Source of the DNA: Ichthyophis bannanicus
Taxonomy: Eukaryota > Chordata > Amphibia > Gymnophiona > Ichthyophiidae
NCBI GenBank assembly: GCA_033557465.1
Contig: CM066034.1
Span: forward strand, 986,893,637 to 986,957,636
Direction of reading: 5' to 3'
Length of the DNA: 64,000 nt
Shown: positions 51,730 through 63,419 of the stretch, one piece after another
How the letters are laid out: every line of letters starts with the position of its first letter
How positions within the stretch are numbered: the stretch's first letter is position 1
Program-made: the position numbers and the translations under genes
The notes under the pieces: generated by a model
The model's database searches: none
What the model was told of the DNA's origin: nothing
Seen by the model: only the letters and a program-made list of their open reading frames with translations

Positions 51730-54700
51730 ATGGCTGGGCTTAAAGTGGGTTCACTTAATGTCCGCGGCCTTAACACGCCATATAAGCGTAAAGTGCTTTT
51801 TAGAGAAGCGAAGGCGCAACGTTGGCAAGTAATATTCCTTCAGGAAACGCATCTATTGCCCCGGGATGAACACCTTTTGAAGTCGGGGGTCTATGGCGCA
51901 GCCTGGTTCAATGCTGAAGGCTCACATAAGCGAGCAGGGGTGGCTATCATGGTGCACAAGGATGTCCCGTTTCAAGTAGGGGGAGTGTGCAAAGGAGCAA
52001 AGGGGCGCATATTGCTTGTTTGGGGAACCTTGGGGGACTCAGAGATTACCTTCCTTGATGTGTATGGCCCTAATGATCCTTGCACTGATTTCTGGGCTGA
52101 TCTAGCCCATTGGTTAGAGGATAAGATACATGGGGCCCTGTTGATTGGGGGGGATTTTAATGAAGTGCTAGATCCCTTACGAGATAAATCACAACGGGGA
52201 AATTTGCTGGGGACCCGAGGGCGAGAACAACTACAGGGTTTGATTCAACGGTATGGGCTATGTGATATTTGGCGTCAGATGCACCCACAAGATATTGATT
52301 ATACACACTACTCGTCAGTCCATCATAGCTATAGTCGCATAGATTATTTCCTGGCGGATACGCTTTGGATCCAAAGAGTTTATAGAACTGGTATTGAGCC
52401 GATCACTTGGTCTGATCACGGCCCTATTTGGATAGAATTTGGCGGAGATCGCGACATGCTGGGAAGGACTTTCTGGCGCCTTAATGAAAGTCTTCTTCAG
52501 GATAAGGAGGTGCTTGCTAAAGTTGTGGTGGAAATCCGACAGTTTTATGATGAGAATGATACAGGTGAAGTGGCCTTGGGGACCCTGTGGGACGCCCTAA
52601 AGGCGGTTCTCAGAGGAGTATTGATACAATGGGCATCCCGAAAAAAGAAAGAGCGGGGCGCGAAGGCCGATCAACTGTCTCAGCAAATACGGGACTTAGA
52701 GCGCCTCCATAAACAAAGGGGAGGGGCGCAGCTCAGGCGGAGGTTAGAAGCGGTGCGAACTGAACTCAATTCTTTGCAGTTGAGCACTATTAATTTTCAA
52801 CTACAGCGAGTTAACCAACGCTATTATGAGTTTAATAATAAGGCAGGCCGAAAGCTTGCGCATAAATTACGCGCTAGGGAACGCCGCTCCGCGATCCTGA
52901 AACTTAAAGGACCAGGGGATAAACCCTTATTCCATCCCAAAGATATGAGGGAACTGTTTAGGCAGTACTATTCCGCGCTATACACTAGTGAATTGAGGGA
53001 ATCTATCTTGGGAGTGCAGGATTATCTTGAGGAGGACGGTGCGCTCCCAGTGATATCGGAGACGGCTCGAGATTCCTTGAACGGTGAGATTTTGGTTGCT
53101 GAAATTTTACAGGTCATTCGGGGATTAGCCCTTAATAAGTCCCCGGGATTGGATGGCTTCTCGGCAATCTTCTATAAGAAGTTCGCCCTACAATTAGCCA
53201 CGATTTTACAGCGGATTTTTAACGCGGTGCTTCAGGGCCAGCAGCTACCTCCTTCAATGCACCAAGCTGGAATCTCCGTGATAGCTAAGCCGGGGAGGGA
53301 TCCCATGGTGTGTGGTTCCTACCGCCCCATTTCACTTTTGAATACAGATGGTAAAATCTTAGCTAAGATTTTAGCGAATCGACTGGGGCGCATTCTGCCG
53401 GAACTGATCCATTGCGACCAAACGGGGTTTGTCCAAGGCCGTACTACGGGAGATAACATTCGCCGGGCGCTTCAATTGATCTGGACGGCTAAGCAGCGGA
53501 AGCAGGAACTTCTCATATTAGCAGTCGATGCTGAGAAGGCCTTTGATCGGGTGGAGTGGGGCTTTCTGTTTGAAGTGTTGACGGCCGTGGGCATTGGCCC
53601 CCACATGGAGGCATGGATCAAAGCTTTATATACTAGCCCGACTGCGGCAGTTAAGATCAATGGGAAATATTCAGACTTCTTTGCACTAGCGAGAGGCACT
53701 AGGCAGGGGTGCCCCTTATCCCCCTTATTATTTGCTTTAGCTATGGAGCCATTGGCGCAGCGTTTACGACGCAATGCAGGGGTGCGGGGGCTAGTAGTTG
53801 GTCAGCAAGAACATAAACTGGCACTATTTGCGGATGATTTACTATTGTTTATTACAAGCCCTCTACTGACATTACCCATCATTATGGATGAATTTAAGCG
53901 CTTCAGTGGGGTGGCTGGGTTTAAAATTAATTGGGATAAGACAGAGGCCTTAAATGTTAATTTATCGGATAACCTGCAGGAGCACTTACAGGGAGAGTTT
54001 CCCTTTCGTTGGGCCCACTCTAAACTTAAATATTTGGGGGTTTACCTCACCCGGGACGTTGATCAACTATATAGCGCTAACTATCCGGGGTTATTTGAGA
54101 ACATTGATCGGGATTTGCGGAGATGGCAAACCGAGGAGATTTCTTGGTTGGGGAGAATCGCGACTATTAAGATGACGGTTCTCCCACAATTATTATATCT
54201 TTTTCAAGTTTTGCCTATTAAGATATCTCAAGCAGTGCTTCATAAACTTCAGCGGAAGTTATTTTTCTTTGTCTGGCGACATCGACCCCCGCGCATTGCA
54301 CGACATATTATGTATCGGGCGCGGAAGAAGGGCGGCCTGGGAATGCCCATGATTGCGGACTATTACTTGGCAGCGCAATTAAGGCAGGTGATGGACTGGC
54401 GAGAGCAGTGCTCAGCGAAGGGGTTTATCTCCATTGAACAACAAGCCGTACCCCAATATCAGTTACAATACCTTCCCTGGTTACCGATGGGACTGTTGAA
54501 GGGCGAGTGGACGAACAATCCCTTCATTAAACATTTGTGGGGGGAATGGAGCAGGGGTTGGCGGAGAGTGAATAAAGTGGGGGGAGTGTCCCTGTTAGCG
54601 CCAATGGTAGCCACCCCAGCCTTTGAACCGGGTAATGGAGCCATATTCTCTAAATGGGAGGGGAATGGCCTAACTTGCTTCATACAATTTCTGGATGGCG

Positions 54701-55533
54701 CGACTATTAAGTCCTTTGAGGCTCTGCAAGCCGAATTTCGGCTGGACAAGCATGATTTCTTTGCTTATTTGCAGGTGCGGCATTATTTGCATCATCGACT
54801 TAATAGGGAGCGTATCCAGCAAGGGCTTAATGACTTTGAGGCCTTGTGGGTGGGTCATCATTCTTCTCGAGACCTTATACGCTTATATTATGCCGGTTTG
54901 CGGGCAACGAGCGAAACAGAGCCTAAGCTGAAATACATGGTGGAATTGGGAGAGAGATTTGGGAGTGAATTGGGACGAGGAGGGATGGCGGATCATCTAT
55001 AAGGGGGCAGCTAAAACATCTATTAATACAGCTATTCAAGAGAATACCTATAAAATTTTGTTGCGTTGGTACTATACCCCTGAGCGCTATCACGGATGTT
55101 TCCGGAGGTTTCAGAACTCTGTTGGAGGGGATGTGGAGTTAGAGGAACGTATTTTCACATGTGGTGGGAATGCTCCTGGGTTCAATCCTATTGGACGCAA
55201 ATCTGTCATCGGATGGAGCAAATATTTCAGGTACGCTTAAAGCTTTGCCCAGCTTGGTTCCTTCTCGGGCTGTGGCCTCCTGATGTATCTACCCGGTGGG
55301 CCAAACCTATGCGTTCTTGCATAGTGGCAGCACGGTGCGAAATCGCTTGGAAATGGCGACAGGGAGGGAATATTAACCTTGCTCATTGGGTAACGCGGCT
55401 CACTAAAGTGCTGCAGATGGAACGCTTGATAGCTATTCGGAGAGACCAAGGGACAAAATTTGAAGACCAGTGGAAGCCTTTGTTGAAATATGTTGCAGAT
55501 TTGGGAGGTGGGGGGGATTCAGTCACGGGGTGA
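51730..55533 (+). pseudogene. L1-E ORF2 (endonuclease-RT), two compensating frameshifts
   Basis: The frame is open from 51682; I place the start at MAGLKVGSLNVRGLNTPYKR (51730). Endonuclease: FLQETHLL, VYGPND, GGDFNEVL, YSRIDYFLAD and SDHGPI (residues 1-235). RT: YRPISLLNTDGKILAKILAN, ILAVDAEKAFDRVEW, GTRQGCPLSPLLFALAMEPL and LFADDLLLF with catalytic FADD (about 700). An extra A near 54963 shifts the frame and stops it at 55002; a missing base near 55096 restores it, leading to CWRGCGVRGTYFHMWWECS, the C-terminal knuckle, and an end at 55533. About 1,267 codons in total; roughly 45 residues lie in the wrong frame. Nicks target DNA and reverse-transcribes LINE RNA. Confidence 0.92.
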
Positions 55534-55712
55534 GGGGGGGGGAGGGGGAGAAATGTCTGTATAGCAATTCTACAATAAGAATTGGTTTCTACAATAATTG
55601 TTTGGTTTCAATATGTTGTACAAGTGTGCTTGATTGGTATCATAGTTGATTTTTCCTGCCTATGTTGTCTGTAATCTATGGTTGGGGTAAAAATAAAGAT
55701 CAAGTTATAAAA
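55534..55712 (+). promoter_or_regulatory. L1-E 3' UTR with G-rich tract and poly(A) signal
   Basis: Four or more G-runs occur in about 50 bases around the stop codon (ggaggtgggggggattc, then gaggggggggagggggag), a potential G-quadruplex. aataaa is at 55692. The tail after it is not a pure poly-A. Confidence 0.7.
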
Positions 55713-55729
55713 AGAAAAGGTGACAGCAA
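55713..55729. repeat. L1-E target-site duplication, right copy
   Basis: agaaaaggtgacagcaa, identical to 50073-50089. Confidence 0.92.
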
Positions 55730-56341
55730 AAGCTAGAAGATACTTTGGTGCATACGGAGAGGAATGGCTACCAGAAAAAAGGAGGTGATAGTGCCTTTGT
55801 ATAAGTCTTTGGTGTGACCTCATTTGGAGAATAGTGTGCATTTCTGGAGACAGCTCCTTCAAAAGGATATAAACAGGATGGAGTCAGTACAGAGGGTGGC
55901 TACTAAAATGGTTAGTCATCTTCACTATAAAGCATATGAGGACAGACTTAAGAATCTTAATATGCACACCTTAGAGGAAAGGTGGGATAGAAGTGATATG
56001 ATTGAGATGTTTAAATACCTCCGTGACATAAATGCACAGGGGGAGAGCCTCTTTTGATTGAAAGCAGGTTCTGCTATGAGGGGACATGGGATGAGGGTGA
56101 AAGAGGATAGATTCAGGAGTGATATGCGGAAATATTTCTGTACGGCAAGAGTGGTGGATCCGTGGAATAGTCTCCCCGTGAAGGTGGTAGAGATGAGGAC
56201 GGTATCTGAATTAAAAAAAAAACATGGGACAAACACAGAGGATCTCTAAAGGAAAAAAGGGGGACTGTTGTAGTTGTCGATATGGAAGGACAGACTAGAT
56301 AGGCCATGTGGTCTTTTTCTGTCATTTTGCTATGTTTCTAT
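55730..56341 (+). mobile_element. CR1 LINE plus-strand copy 2, right part
   Basis: Continues after L1-E with the CR1 C-terminus: NRMESVQRVATKMVSHLHYK, LNMHTLEERWDRSDMIEMFK (55824-56057), VVDPWNSLPVKVVEMRTVSE (56058-56249), and the 3' end tttgctatgtttctatg. Confidence 0.88.
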
Positions 56342-57400
56342 GCACTATCCAGGCCCTTCAGCACTTGGGTTTCGTTATCAACTATCCCAAGTCCAGCCTT
56401 TGCCCAACTCGAGAGCTGGAATTTATTGGGGCAAGGATCAATACCCTTCATGCCAAGGCCTTCCTACCTGCAGACAGGGTAGGCAGGCTCATGGCGCTGG
56501 CCAAAGACGTACAGCGCCGTCCCTCTGTGCCAGCAAGACACCTGTTGCGCCTCCTTGGGCACATGGCCTCCACGGTCCATGTTATTCCAGATGCCCGCCT
56601 CCACGTGCGAACTGCGCAGTGGTGCCTCAGGGACTAGTGGTCCCAGGCCACAGGGCATCTCCAGGACAGTCAGTCACCAGGTAACTGGCGCAGTCCCTGA
56701 CCTGGTCGCTATTGCCCTGTCACTTGCAAGCGTGGATTCCTTTTCAGGCCCCTCATCACTTGAGGGTCCTTACCACAGATGCCTCCCTGCTGGGCTGGGG
56801 AGCCCACTGCCAGGTGTACTGCACCCAGGGCGTTTGATCCCCAGACGATAGTGCCCAACAGATCAACCTGTTGGAATTGCATGCGATCCATCTCGCCCTA
56901 AAGGCGTTCCAGCGGTCCCTGAGCCACAAGTCCATCCTGGTCCAGACGGACAACCAGGTCGCCATGTTCTATGTGAACAAGCAAGGGGACATGGGATCCT
57001 GTGCCCTCTGCCAGGAGGCCCTGGGCTCATTCTCGTTAGCAGCCCAACAGGGCATTCTCCTCGGCAGTGTACCTGCCTGGCCAGGACGACTGGCTGGCTG
57101 ACAGACTCGGCAGGCTGATCCAGCCGCAGTAGTGGTAGCTGGACCCGGAGGTGGCCTGCAGGCTTGTCCAGATCTGGGGGAACCGGTGATGGACCCATTT
57201 GCCAGCCCGGACAACCACCAGTTGCCCCGCTTCTGTTCCCAGCAACCACAGCCTACCAGGGCGGCCGCCGATGTCTTTCTAATTTCATGGTCAGTGGGTC
57301 TTTTGTATGTGTTTTCTCCTGACACCTCTCGCCAAGACCCTGTTCAAGATTCTTCGCGACAGAGCTTCAGTCATTCTGATAGCCCCATGGTGGCCTCATG
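56342..57400 (+). pseudogene. DIRS-B RT end and RNase H
   Basis: Resumes with TIQALQHLGFVINYPKSSLC and ELEFIGARINTLHAKAFLPA, LLRLLGHMASTVHVIPDARL (to 56637). RNase H motifs: LTTDASLLGWGAHCQ (56765), INLLELHAIHLALKAFQRSL and VQTDNQVAMFYVNKQGD (56871-57010), then ADRLGRL-like sequence near 57100. The methylase-like segment follows near 57140-57400. Several frameshifts. Confidence 0.8.
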
Positions 57401-57529
57401 GTTCCCACTCCACCTGCAACTTGCGGTGGAGACCCCCATTCCCCTGGGGACAGCTCCTCTCCCAGGAGGAGGGGCGCTCTCCTGCACTCCAACCCCAGCT
57501 CCCTTTCGCTGGCGGCGTGGCTGCTGAGA

Positions 57530-58563
57530 AGGTGTCACTAGCTCTGCTCCTACTTCCAAAGGATGTGGAGAATGTTCTACTGGCTTCACGCAGAACGTCT
57601 ACCAGACGGGCTTATGCCTTTAAGGTTTGCACTTTGGGGTGCAGCACAGGGGGGGGAGGGACCCTTTTTCCTGCCCGGTTGTTATGGTGTTGCAATACCT
57701 TCTCCACCTCTCTAACATGGAGCTCAAGTCCAACTCCGTCAGGGTGCATCAGTGCCCTAGCGGCGAACCATCATCCGGTGGATGGGGAAGCCCCCCTCGG
57801 CTCACCCAACGGTGTCCTGGTTCCTTAAGGGCCTACTCTTGTCTAAGCCCTCTGTCCGCCCCCCCTCGGTGACCCAATGGGATCTCAGCATAGTCCTGGG
57901 GAGGCTCATCCTGCCGCCTTTCGAACTGATGACTACGTGCCATCTCCGATATCTCTCCTGGAAGGTGGTGTTCCTTGTCGCACTCCTGCCCGAAGCTTGA
58001 GCAAGCTTCAGGCCCTCATGGCAGAGGCCTTATACCAGGTTCTACAAGAATAGGGTGGTGCTTCGTGCACACCCCAAGTTCCTTCCGAAGGTGGTGTCCT
58101 CATTCCACCTCAATCAGAGGTTGTTCTCTCTACCTTCTTTCCCAGACCGCACGCCGATCAGGCTGAGGTGGTCCTCCATACCCTGTACTGTAGAAGGGCC
58201 TTATCCTTCTACATTCAGTGTTCTCAAGGCCAACGGAAAGCATCTCAGCTTTTCGTTTCCTATGACCCCAGTAAGCTGGAGCAGGCGGTGACCAAGCATA
58301 TGCTGTCCACATGGGTGGTGGACTGTATTGCCCAGGCCTATGAGGAAGCGAAGCTTCCATTGGAGGGCTGTGTCACGGCTCACAAGGTCAGAGCCATGGC
58401 AGCCTCAGTGGCTCATCTGCACTCCGTTTCTCTAGCAGACATCTGCAGGGCCGCCACCTGGTCTTCCGTTCATACTTTCGCAGCCCATTACTGCCTAGAT
58501 AGGGAGTCCCAATGGGACAGTGCCTTCGGCCAGGCTGTACTCCGTAACCTTTTTGAGGTCTAG
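57530..58563 (+). pseudogene. DIRS-B tyrosine recombinase, frameshifted
   Basis: Begins LLLPKDVENVLLASRRTSTR, RRAYAFK. The middle is scrambled by G/C-run indels. The catalytic end at 58168-58563 is open: VTAHKVRAMAASVAHLHSVS and ICRAATWSSVHTFAAHYCLD (H-x-x-R and final Tyr), ending AVLRNLFEV. The Arg motif near 57990 is damaged. Confidence 0.82.
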
Positions 58564-58718
58564 GCAACTCCTGCCCTCCGACCCTTCCGTGTTCAGGCTA
58601 CTTGAGTGCTAATACCTTGGTCGCAGAGGTTTTCATTGCGGCTGTTTGCGGCTCTCAATGAGGGAACCTTTTTTGGCTATGGGTTTATGGGTAGCCTGTA
58701 GCTAGGGAGTCCCATATT

Positions 58719-58955
58719 AATTTAATTTATTTATTACATGCACTTATATACCGTGCTATTTTCCATCAGTGCGGTTTACATAGAACCAATTAAATACACA
58801 TCTCAAAACAGTCGATTTGTGTTTACAATTAATAGGCGACAGAACTTGGAATAGACAACAAGGGGTAACTATTTACAACTGTACAGAAAGAGCTGGCTGA
58901 ACGTCTGTTTGACGTGGTCAGTTTACTGATGAGGCATTTGAGGTGCTGTCATCTG
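58719..58955 (-). mobile_element. L2-type 3' tail insertion in DIRS-B
   Basis: taatttaatttatttattac, then cttatataccgtgctatttt and cagtgcggtttacatagaac: L2 family tail on the minus strand. catat occurs at both junctions, a likely short target duplication. Confidence 0.7.
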
Positions 58956-58956
58956 G

Positions 58957-59060
58957 ACATATGTGAGGACTGACTGCCTACTTGTTCCCAGAGAAAGCAT
59001 AGTTACTCACCTGTAACAGGTGTTCTCCGGGGACAGCAGGAATCAGTCCTCACAACCCTC
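58957..59060 (+). repeat. DIRS-B internal complementary region
   Basis: atatgtgaggactgactgcc, ttgttcccagagaaagcata, then acctgtaacaggtgttctcc and ggggacagcaggaatcagtc, complementary to both DIRS-B ends. Confidence 0.8.
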
Positions 59061-59247
59061 CCTCCTCCCCCTTGGAGTTGCAGTCCTCCTGTATTTACTG
59101 TTTTCTTTTTGCCATCTTTAGCTATGTCATTTGACTTAGCAAGATGGCTCCTTTGGGTGGGAAGGGGACCACGCATGCGTGGTAGCAACTCCCAAAAGCT
59201 TTCTTTGAAAGATGGGGATTTGCTCTGCGTGGGCTCCGTCGACATCA

Positions 59248-60766
59248 CCTATTGTGGTGAGGAGAGTCCCCAGGAAGAGATGGAAGTGGAAGAAAACCCT
59301 GTTTTTCCCTTTAAAACAAGTGACAGTTCAGTTGTGCACAGTGTTTGCAAGGCAGGCAAGAAAAAAACTCAGCTTTCTGCTGAGGCCAGGCCACGCCCTA
59401 GTTCAGACGTAGAACCAAGCTTGCTCAATGATTGGTCACACCTGTGCAGAGGCAAGGGAGTGCCCGGCAGCAAACTGTTTTTAAAAACACACTCAGAGCA
59501 AAGAAAGGAGACACAGGAGACAGAGGAGACATAGGGGACACAGGAGTCACAAGAGACACACACACACAGGAGACGCAGCAGAGAGAGCAGAGCCAGCACG
59601 TCCAGGGGAAGCTGGAAAGGAACAGATCTGCAGACAGAGCAGCAGAGGCACAAGAAGGAGAAACTCTGAGAGATCCTGGAAAGGGAGAAAGTTTCCAAGG
59701 AAACTTTCAAGAGAGTGACTATCTGGGAAGGAGTGGAAAAAGGCACCAGAAGGCTGAGTTCCATAGCCTGAAAGATATCAGGAGGAAAGGAATCAGTAGT
59801 TGTCTGAGAGACCCGCCCCAAGGTAAAGCCAGTGCTTGCAAAGTTGAACAGCTTGCAGAGAAACAGTTTGCTTCTGCTAGTGTCCAGGAGCCAGACCTAA
59901 CGTCTGCTAAGAGGTGGGTGGATAGTTGTATGTATGAAGAGAACCGAAACCCAGATAAGGGCAGAGAAACTGAGCTTTTAACACTAGAAGCATTAAGAAA
60001 ACTGTTTGCAGAGAGGAAGCTTTACCCTCCCAGTACAAGTGTGCCTTCTCAGGGTGATTTGCTGTTGAAGCAGTTACAAGAGTTTTTAGAAGACAGGAAG
60101 TCTGGGCAAGTTTATAAAACTGGTGGAAGCAAGAAGTACCCAGTGTCCATAGAAGAGATGCAGGTGGATTCTTGTATGCCAGAATCTGAGTCAGAATTGT
60201 CACCAATGGGTTGCTCTTTTTGTCTAAAGGAGAACTGAGCATTGTTGAACAGGCTTGAAAGACACTGAAACAATATAGTGACTAATTTTTATGACTGCAA
60301 AGAGTTGGAAAAAACCTGTTCTACTAAGTATGTGAGCTTCTGAAGCCAAGAAGCTGTCTGTAGTAAAAGTTTGGTTTGGGAAAAGAAAACAGCAGCTGTT
60401 AAAAGTTTACCTGTTATGTTGAATGACCATTAGAAGCTGTGCTCTGTGAAAGTTTATTGGGAAGAAAGCTGCTGCCCAGTGATAGAAGGCCTTTTTGTTA
60501 CATTTTCCTCTGTTAACCTGCTTTACTCTTATGTTGGAGAAGCATCCTCTTGCTTTTGCGTTTTGAGCTTTAATGCCTTGGAATCCCACAAAAAAATAAA
60601 TTTTCTTGCTGCCTTAAACCACCGGTCTCACAACTACATTTGTCCTTATATAAGTAAGCCAACTACAAGTCCCAGAATCCCTCTGGTGACGACAAGGGAA
60701 GCTTTATTTAAAAGGACACTATAAGGCTGCTCTATGCTTGTAAGCCCTCGGGCCCAAGCAAGGGCA
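59248..60766 (+). mobile_element. Unidentified 1.5-kb insert in the DIRS-B right terminal repeat
   Basis: DIRS-B sequence breaks at ccgtcgacatcac and resumes at catatgtgaggactgattcc. The insert has a CCAAT-type motif (gattggtca, 59430), an AT-rich TATA-like ttttaaaaac (59479), a long ORF, AATAAA (60595) and, near its right end, actacaagtcccagaatcc, resembling a ZNF143/STAF promoter motif. A cacc at both junctions might be a target duplication. It could be an LTR-type or captured gene-like sequence; I recognise no family. Confidence 0.6.
59432..60238 (+). CDS. Unknown protein in the DIRS-B insert
   Basis: 268-codon frame, hydrophilic and rich in Glu, Lys, Gln and Ser. The first 60 codons are low-complexity (repeated GDTGDRGDIGDTG, from gagacaca repeats) and may be leader, so a start around 59800 is possible. 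The C-terminal half is more protein-like: ETELLTLEALRKLFAERKLY, GDLLLKQLQEFLEDRKSGQV and a final GCSFCLKEN. No catalytic or membrane motif. A Gag-type protein of an LTR element or a captured host exon are both conceivable. An upstream frame (59212-59412) may belong to the same leader. Confidence 0.45.
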   Translation: MVTPVQRQGSARQQTVFKNTLRAKKGDTGDRGDIGDTGVTRDTHTQETQQREQSQHVQGKLERNRSADRAAEAQEGETLRDPGKGESFQGNFQESDYLGRSGKRHQKAEFHSLKDIRRKGISSCLRDPPQGKASACKVEQLAEKQFASASVQEPDLTSAKRWVDSCMYEENRNPDKGRETELLTLEALRKLFAERKLYPPSTSVPSQGDLLLKQLQEFLEDRKSGQVYKTGGSKKYPVSIEEMQVDSCMPESESELSPMGCSFCLKEN

Positions 60767-60837
60767 TCGCACCATATGTGAGGACTGATTCCTGCTGTCC
60801 CTGGAGAACACCTGTTACAGGTGAGTAACTGCGCTTT

Positions 60838-62107
60838 CTTGACCTTTTTAAAATATCATATTCTTGCCTTTCCTTTACAGTATCTCCCCTCTCCCCTACA
60901 TCTGCATAAGATTGCAGCTGGTTCAGATTAGAGCTCTTATTGCTAACTGATAAAGGCACACCATCAAGTACTTCACTTCTCTTGAACTGTCATTGCTACA
61001 GGTACCTCAGTATCTCAGTGAGCTGCCAACCCCATCTGCAGCAGCAATAAATGTTTATTACAGATGATCAGACTATCCTGTACCAGTCAGACAGTTGTTT
61101 TGCTGTTTTGCCTCAGTCTGTTAGAATTTATTACCTGACGTGTTGTATAATAACCAGGAAAACGTGAAAGTCTGACTTTAGAAAGAGGCTTTGCAATCTG
61201 TATAAAGCTAGTTGAGAGTTGCACTTTTATAAGTACATCTTTTATGCAGAGGATATTTAGGGGCAAATATAAAGGGAGTATATCGTGTGGGTGATAGGTG
61301 TATTGTAGAGGATGTTGTGGTTTAATTGATCATCGTTGTATAAAATCCCTTTTAGTGTTGAATAACCCTTTGTAACTTTGAACTTTGCAATTAAGTGTAT
61401 AATCAAGAATATACAAACATAAATAAAAGTACATATTTTGTTTACTTTCCCAACCTAAAGGCCATCACGTGCTGTTTCTTTTCCTTAATTCCACCCATTC
61501 TTTTCATAATCCCGTCCTGGTCCCCGCCACTTCATATTTTGAAATGTACTGTCCTGGTCAGCTCTGATCTCAGGATGCCACCCACTGGAGCGCTGAATCC
61601 TTTCGTTACTGCTAGGTCAAGTTATCTCATTCCCTTCTGTATGATTTATTTTACTAGCACCATGAAGCACAGCCCTGGAAGAAGGGTCCAAAGTGTTTGT
61701 TCTGAGATATATTAGCAGTTAGTCTATGAAATTATAAATATATATAACTAAGAGAGACCAAGAGTCCAAGAAAGGTGCAAATTGATATTTTGATGTGCCT
61801 AAGGCTTTGAAGTGTTGATCTGATGATTTCCTTAAATGATTGGTCTGTCAACACTCCTTTCATATTTTTCTTTCAAACAAACATTCAATTCTGCTGAATT
61901 TTAACTGTTAGGAATGTTTCATAAAAGGTGACAGTGCCTGTTGAGCAATGTCTGTCTGTCCGTCCATCCATATGGTGTCTGGATTATTGGCAGCAAACAA
62001 TATACATATACTCAGTTGTGTCCAGGGGTGATGGCTGCTCCCTCCCCAGAATTCAGTGGGACTATCTGGCAATGAGCCATGTCAGAAAGGCAAACCTGTA
62101 TATGTGC
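60838..62107. other. No gene recognised; probable intron or unique sequence
   Basis: AT-rich, no ORF with recognisable motifs, no repeat tail I can identify. This may be unique host sequence. Confidence 0.4.
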
Positions 62108-62109
62108 GA

Positions 62110-62174
62110 GAGTGTGTGTGTGTGTGTATATATAAGGATTTATTATGGATGGCAAAGTAGAAAAATAGACAGAC

Positions 62175-62207
<33 letters not shown>
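62110..62207. repeat. Microsatellite cluster (TG)n/(TA)n
   Basis: Two (tg)n runs, each ending in tatata (62110-62132 and 62174-62207), separated by about 40 bases. Confidence 0.9.
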
Positions 62208-62209
<2 letters not shown>

Positions 62210-62214
62210 AGGAA

Positions 62215-63419
62215 CATGAGGTAGCAAGTTATAGTAGCATAGTGATACAATTATGCAAAAATAATAAATCGCGTTTTAGCAACCAGTGGTCACAGACTCA
62301 CTTTGCACTTAGCTAGACAGCTAGTTACTTTTCCCTAATATACTACACCCCCAGGAACAATGTAAGACCAATTCCTTAGTGCTCTGCCAGGAGGACATTT
62401 TGTGGCTGGGTCCAAGGAAGTTTTGAAGAGCACGATGTCCAGTAGTGGCAACTCTGGCTAGAGCTGTCCGGGCGAGCCATGTTATAACACACAACTTAAA
62501 TCTGTAGGAGAGCCTTACTCTGTAAGAGAATGGCCTTGCACACACGCTGTGTGTATCTGCCTGTGCAGGAGACAGGAAGGCAGGAGGCACAAAAATGGCA
62601 TAAAAGTTCTGCTGTGCATACTGTATCATGCCTTGTGAAGAGTCTTCGTTACAACTTTGGTGATTGGTTGGCATGAGATACTATGAGGTGTTCTCAGCAA
62701 ATCAGGAGGTGGTTCGTCAGGTGGTCTTTCTGTAGACAAAGGTCCATGGTAAGAGAAGATGATGGTATGCAGTTTCATACATTGTTGCAAATGTCCAAGA
62801 CCAGTGGAGCCATCTGCGGATGGGAATGGCTTAGGGAGTAGGTTCTCTAGCATGTAGTCATATCTGGGAACAATAGTCTCCTGTACATTAGAGTTGGCAG
62901 GCAATCGCTTGCAAGTCAGCAGGTTCAGCTTGAGACAGCAGAAAAGGAATCCATCTTGTATGATTCAGCGTTGGTTCAGCCTTTTGGTGTCTGAGCAGTC
63001 AACAGCAGGGTACCAGCTCTACAGTGGTCACTGGTGCATCTGCAAGGGGAGCAGCTGCATGCCACACAGCAAAGCAGGGAGGAACTGCAGCAGAAGGCCT
63101 TGGCACCAGCAGCACCACTCCAGTCTGGTATCCTTGCATTGGCACAGTTCATGCTACTACCATCTTTGGTGCTCATCATGTCTGCCAGCCCTGCAGCAGC
63201 AAGGTGGTTGGAGGAGGAGCGGGAGTCCCTGCTGCCTATATTGCAACACGTATTCCCCATGCCATCAGCTCTTTGGCATTTTTAGGGAGGCAAGGGGAGT
63301 GAATTTTAGAAAAGTGCCTTTCTTAACTGTCCATCTGCCAAGTCCAGTCCACACGACTGGGTTATACTCCTCCACCAGCAAGTGGAAGAACACAAAACTT
63401 GAAACATACTCCTAAAAGG
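62215..63419. other. Unassigned, weakly coding-like
   Basis: Several overlapping frames exceed 80 codons (for example 63034-63285 plus, with LHATQQSREELQQKALAPAA, and 62894-63415 plus), but none shows a motif I can name. Could be part of a decayed transposon or of the DIRS-C-like element that follows. Confidence 0.35.

Larger units (their letters stand above)
50090..55712 (+). mobile_element. L1-E: full-length young L1-type LINE
   Basis: 5,623 bp between perfect 17-bp duplications. A short 5' UTR is followed by an open ORF1 (50234-51271), a 410-bp spacer, ORF2 (51730-55533) broken by only two single-base indels, a G-rich 3' UTR, the polyadenylation signal aataaa (55692) and a very short A-rich tail. 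The best-preserved LINE in the window. The domain set (APE endonuclease, RT, C-terminal knuckle, ORF1 with RRM) places it in the L1 group. Confidence 0.93.
46418..60837 (+). mobile_element. DIRS-B: second DIRS-type family, heavily invaded
   Basis: Left end ctccgggaacaagcaggaag; right end gtgagtaactgcgcttt at 60837. An internal complementary region follows the recombinase (58957-59060). gag, RT-RNase H and recombinase remnants are in DIRS order. Interrupted by CR1 (49262-56341, itself holding L1-E), by an L2 tail (58719-58955) and by an unidentified 1.5-kb insert (59248-60766). The uninterrupted element would be about 5.5 kb. Confidence 0.88.

Noticed and set aside
60210..60238. GCSFCLKEN at the end of the unknown ORF resembles the first cysteines of the Nanos zinc finger
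   Set aside because: Only about seven residues match and the rest of the CCHC-CCHC finger is absent after the stop codon; too short to support homology.
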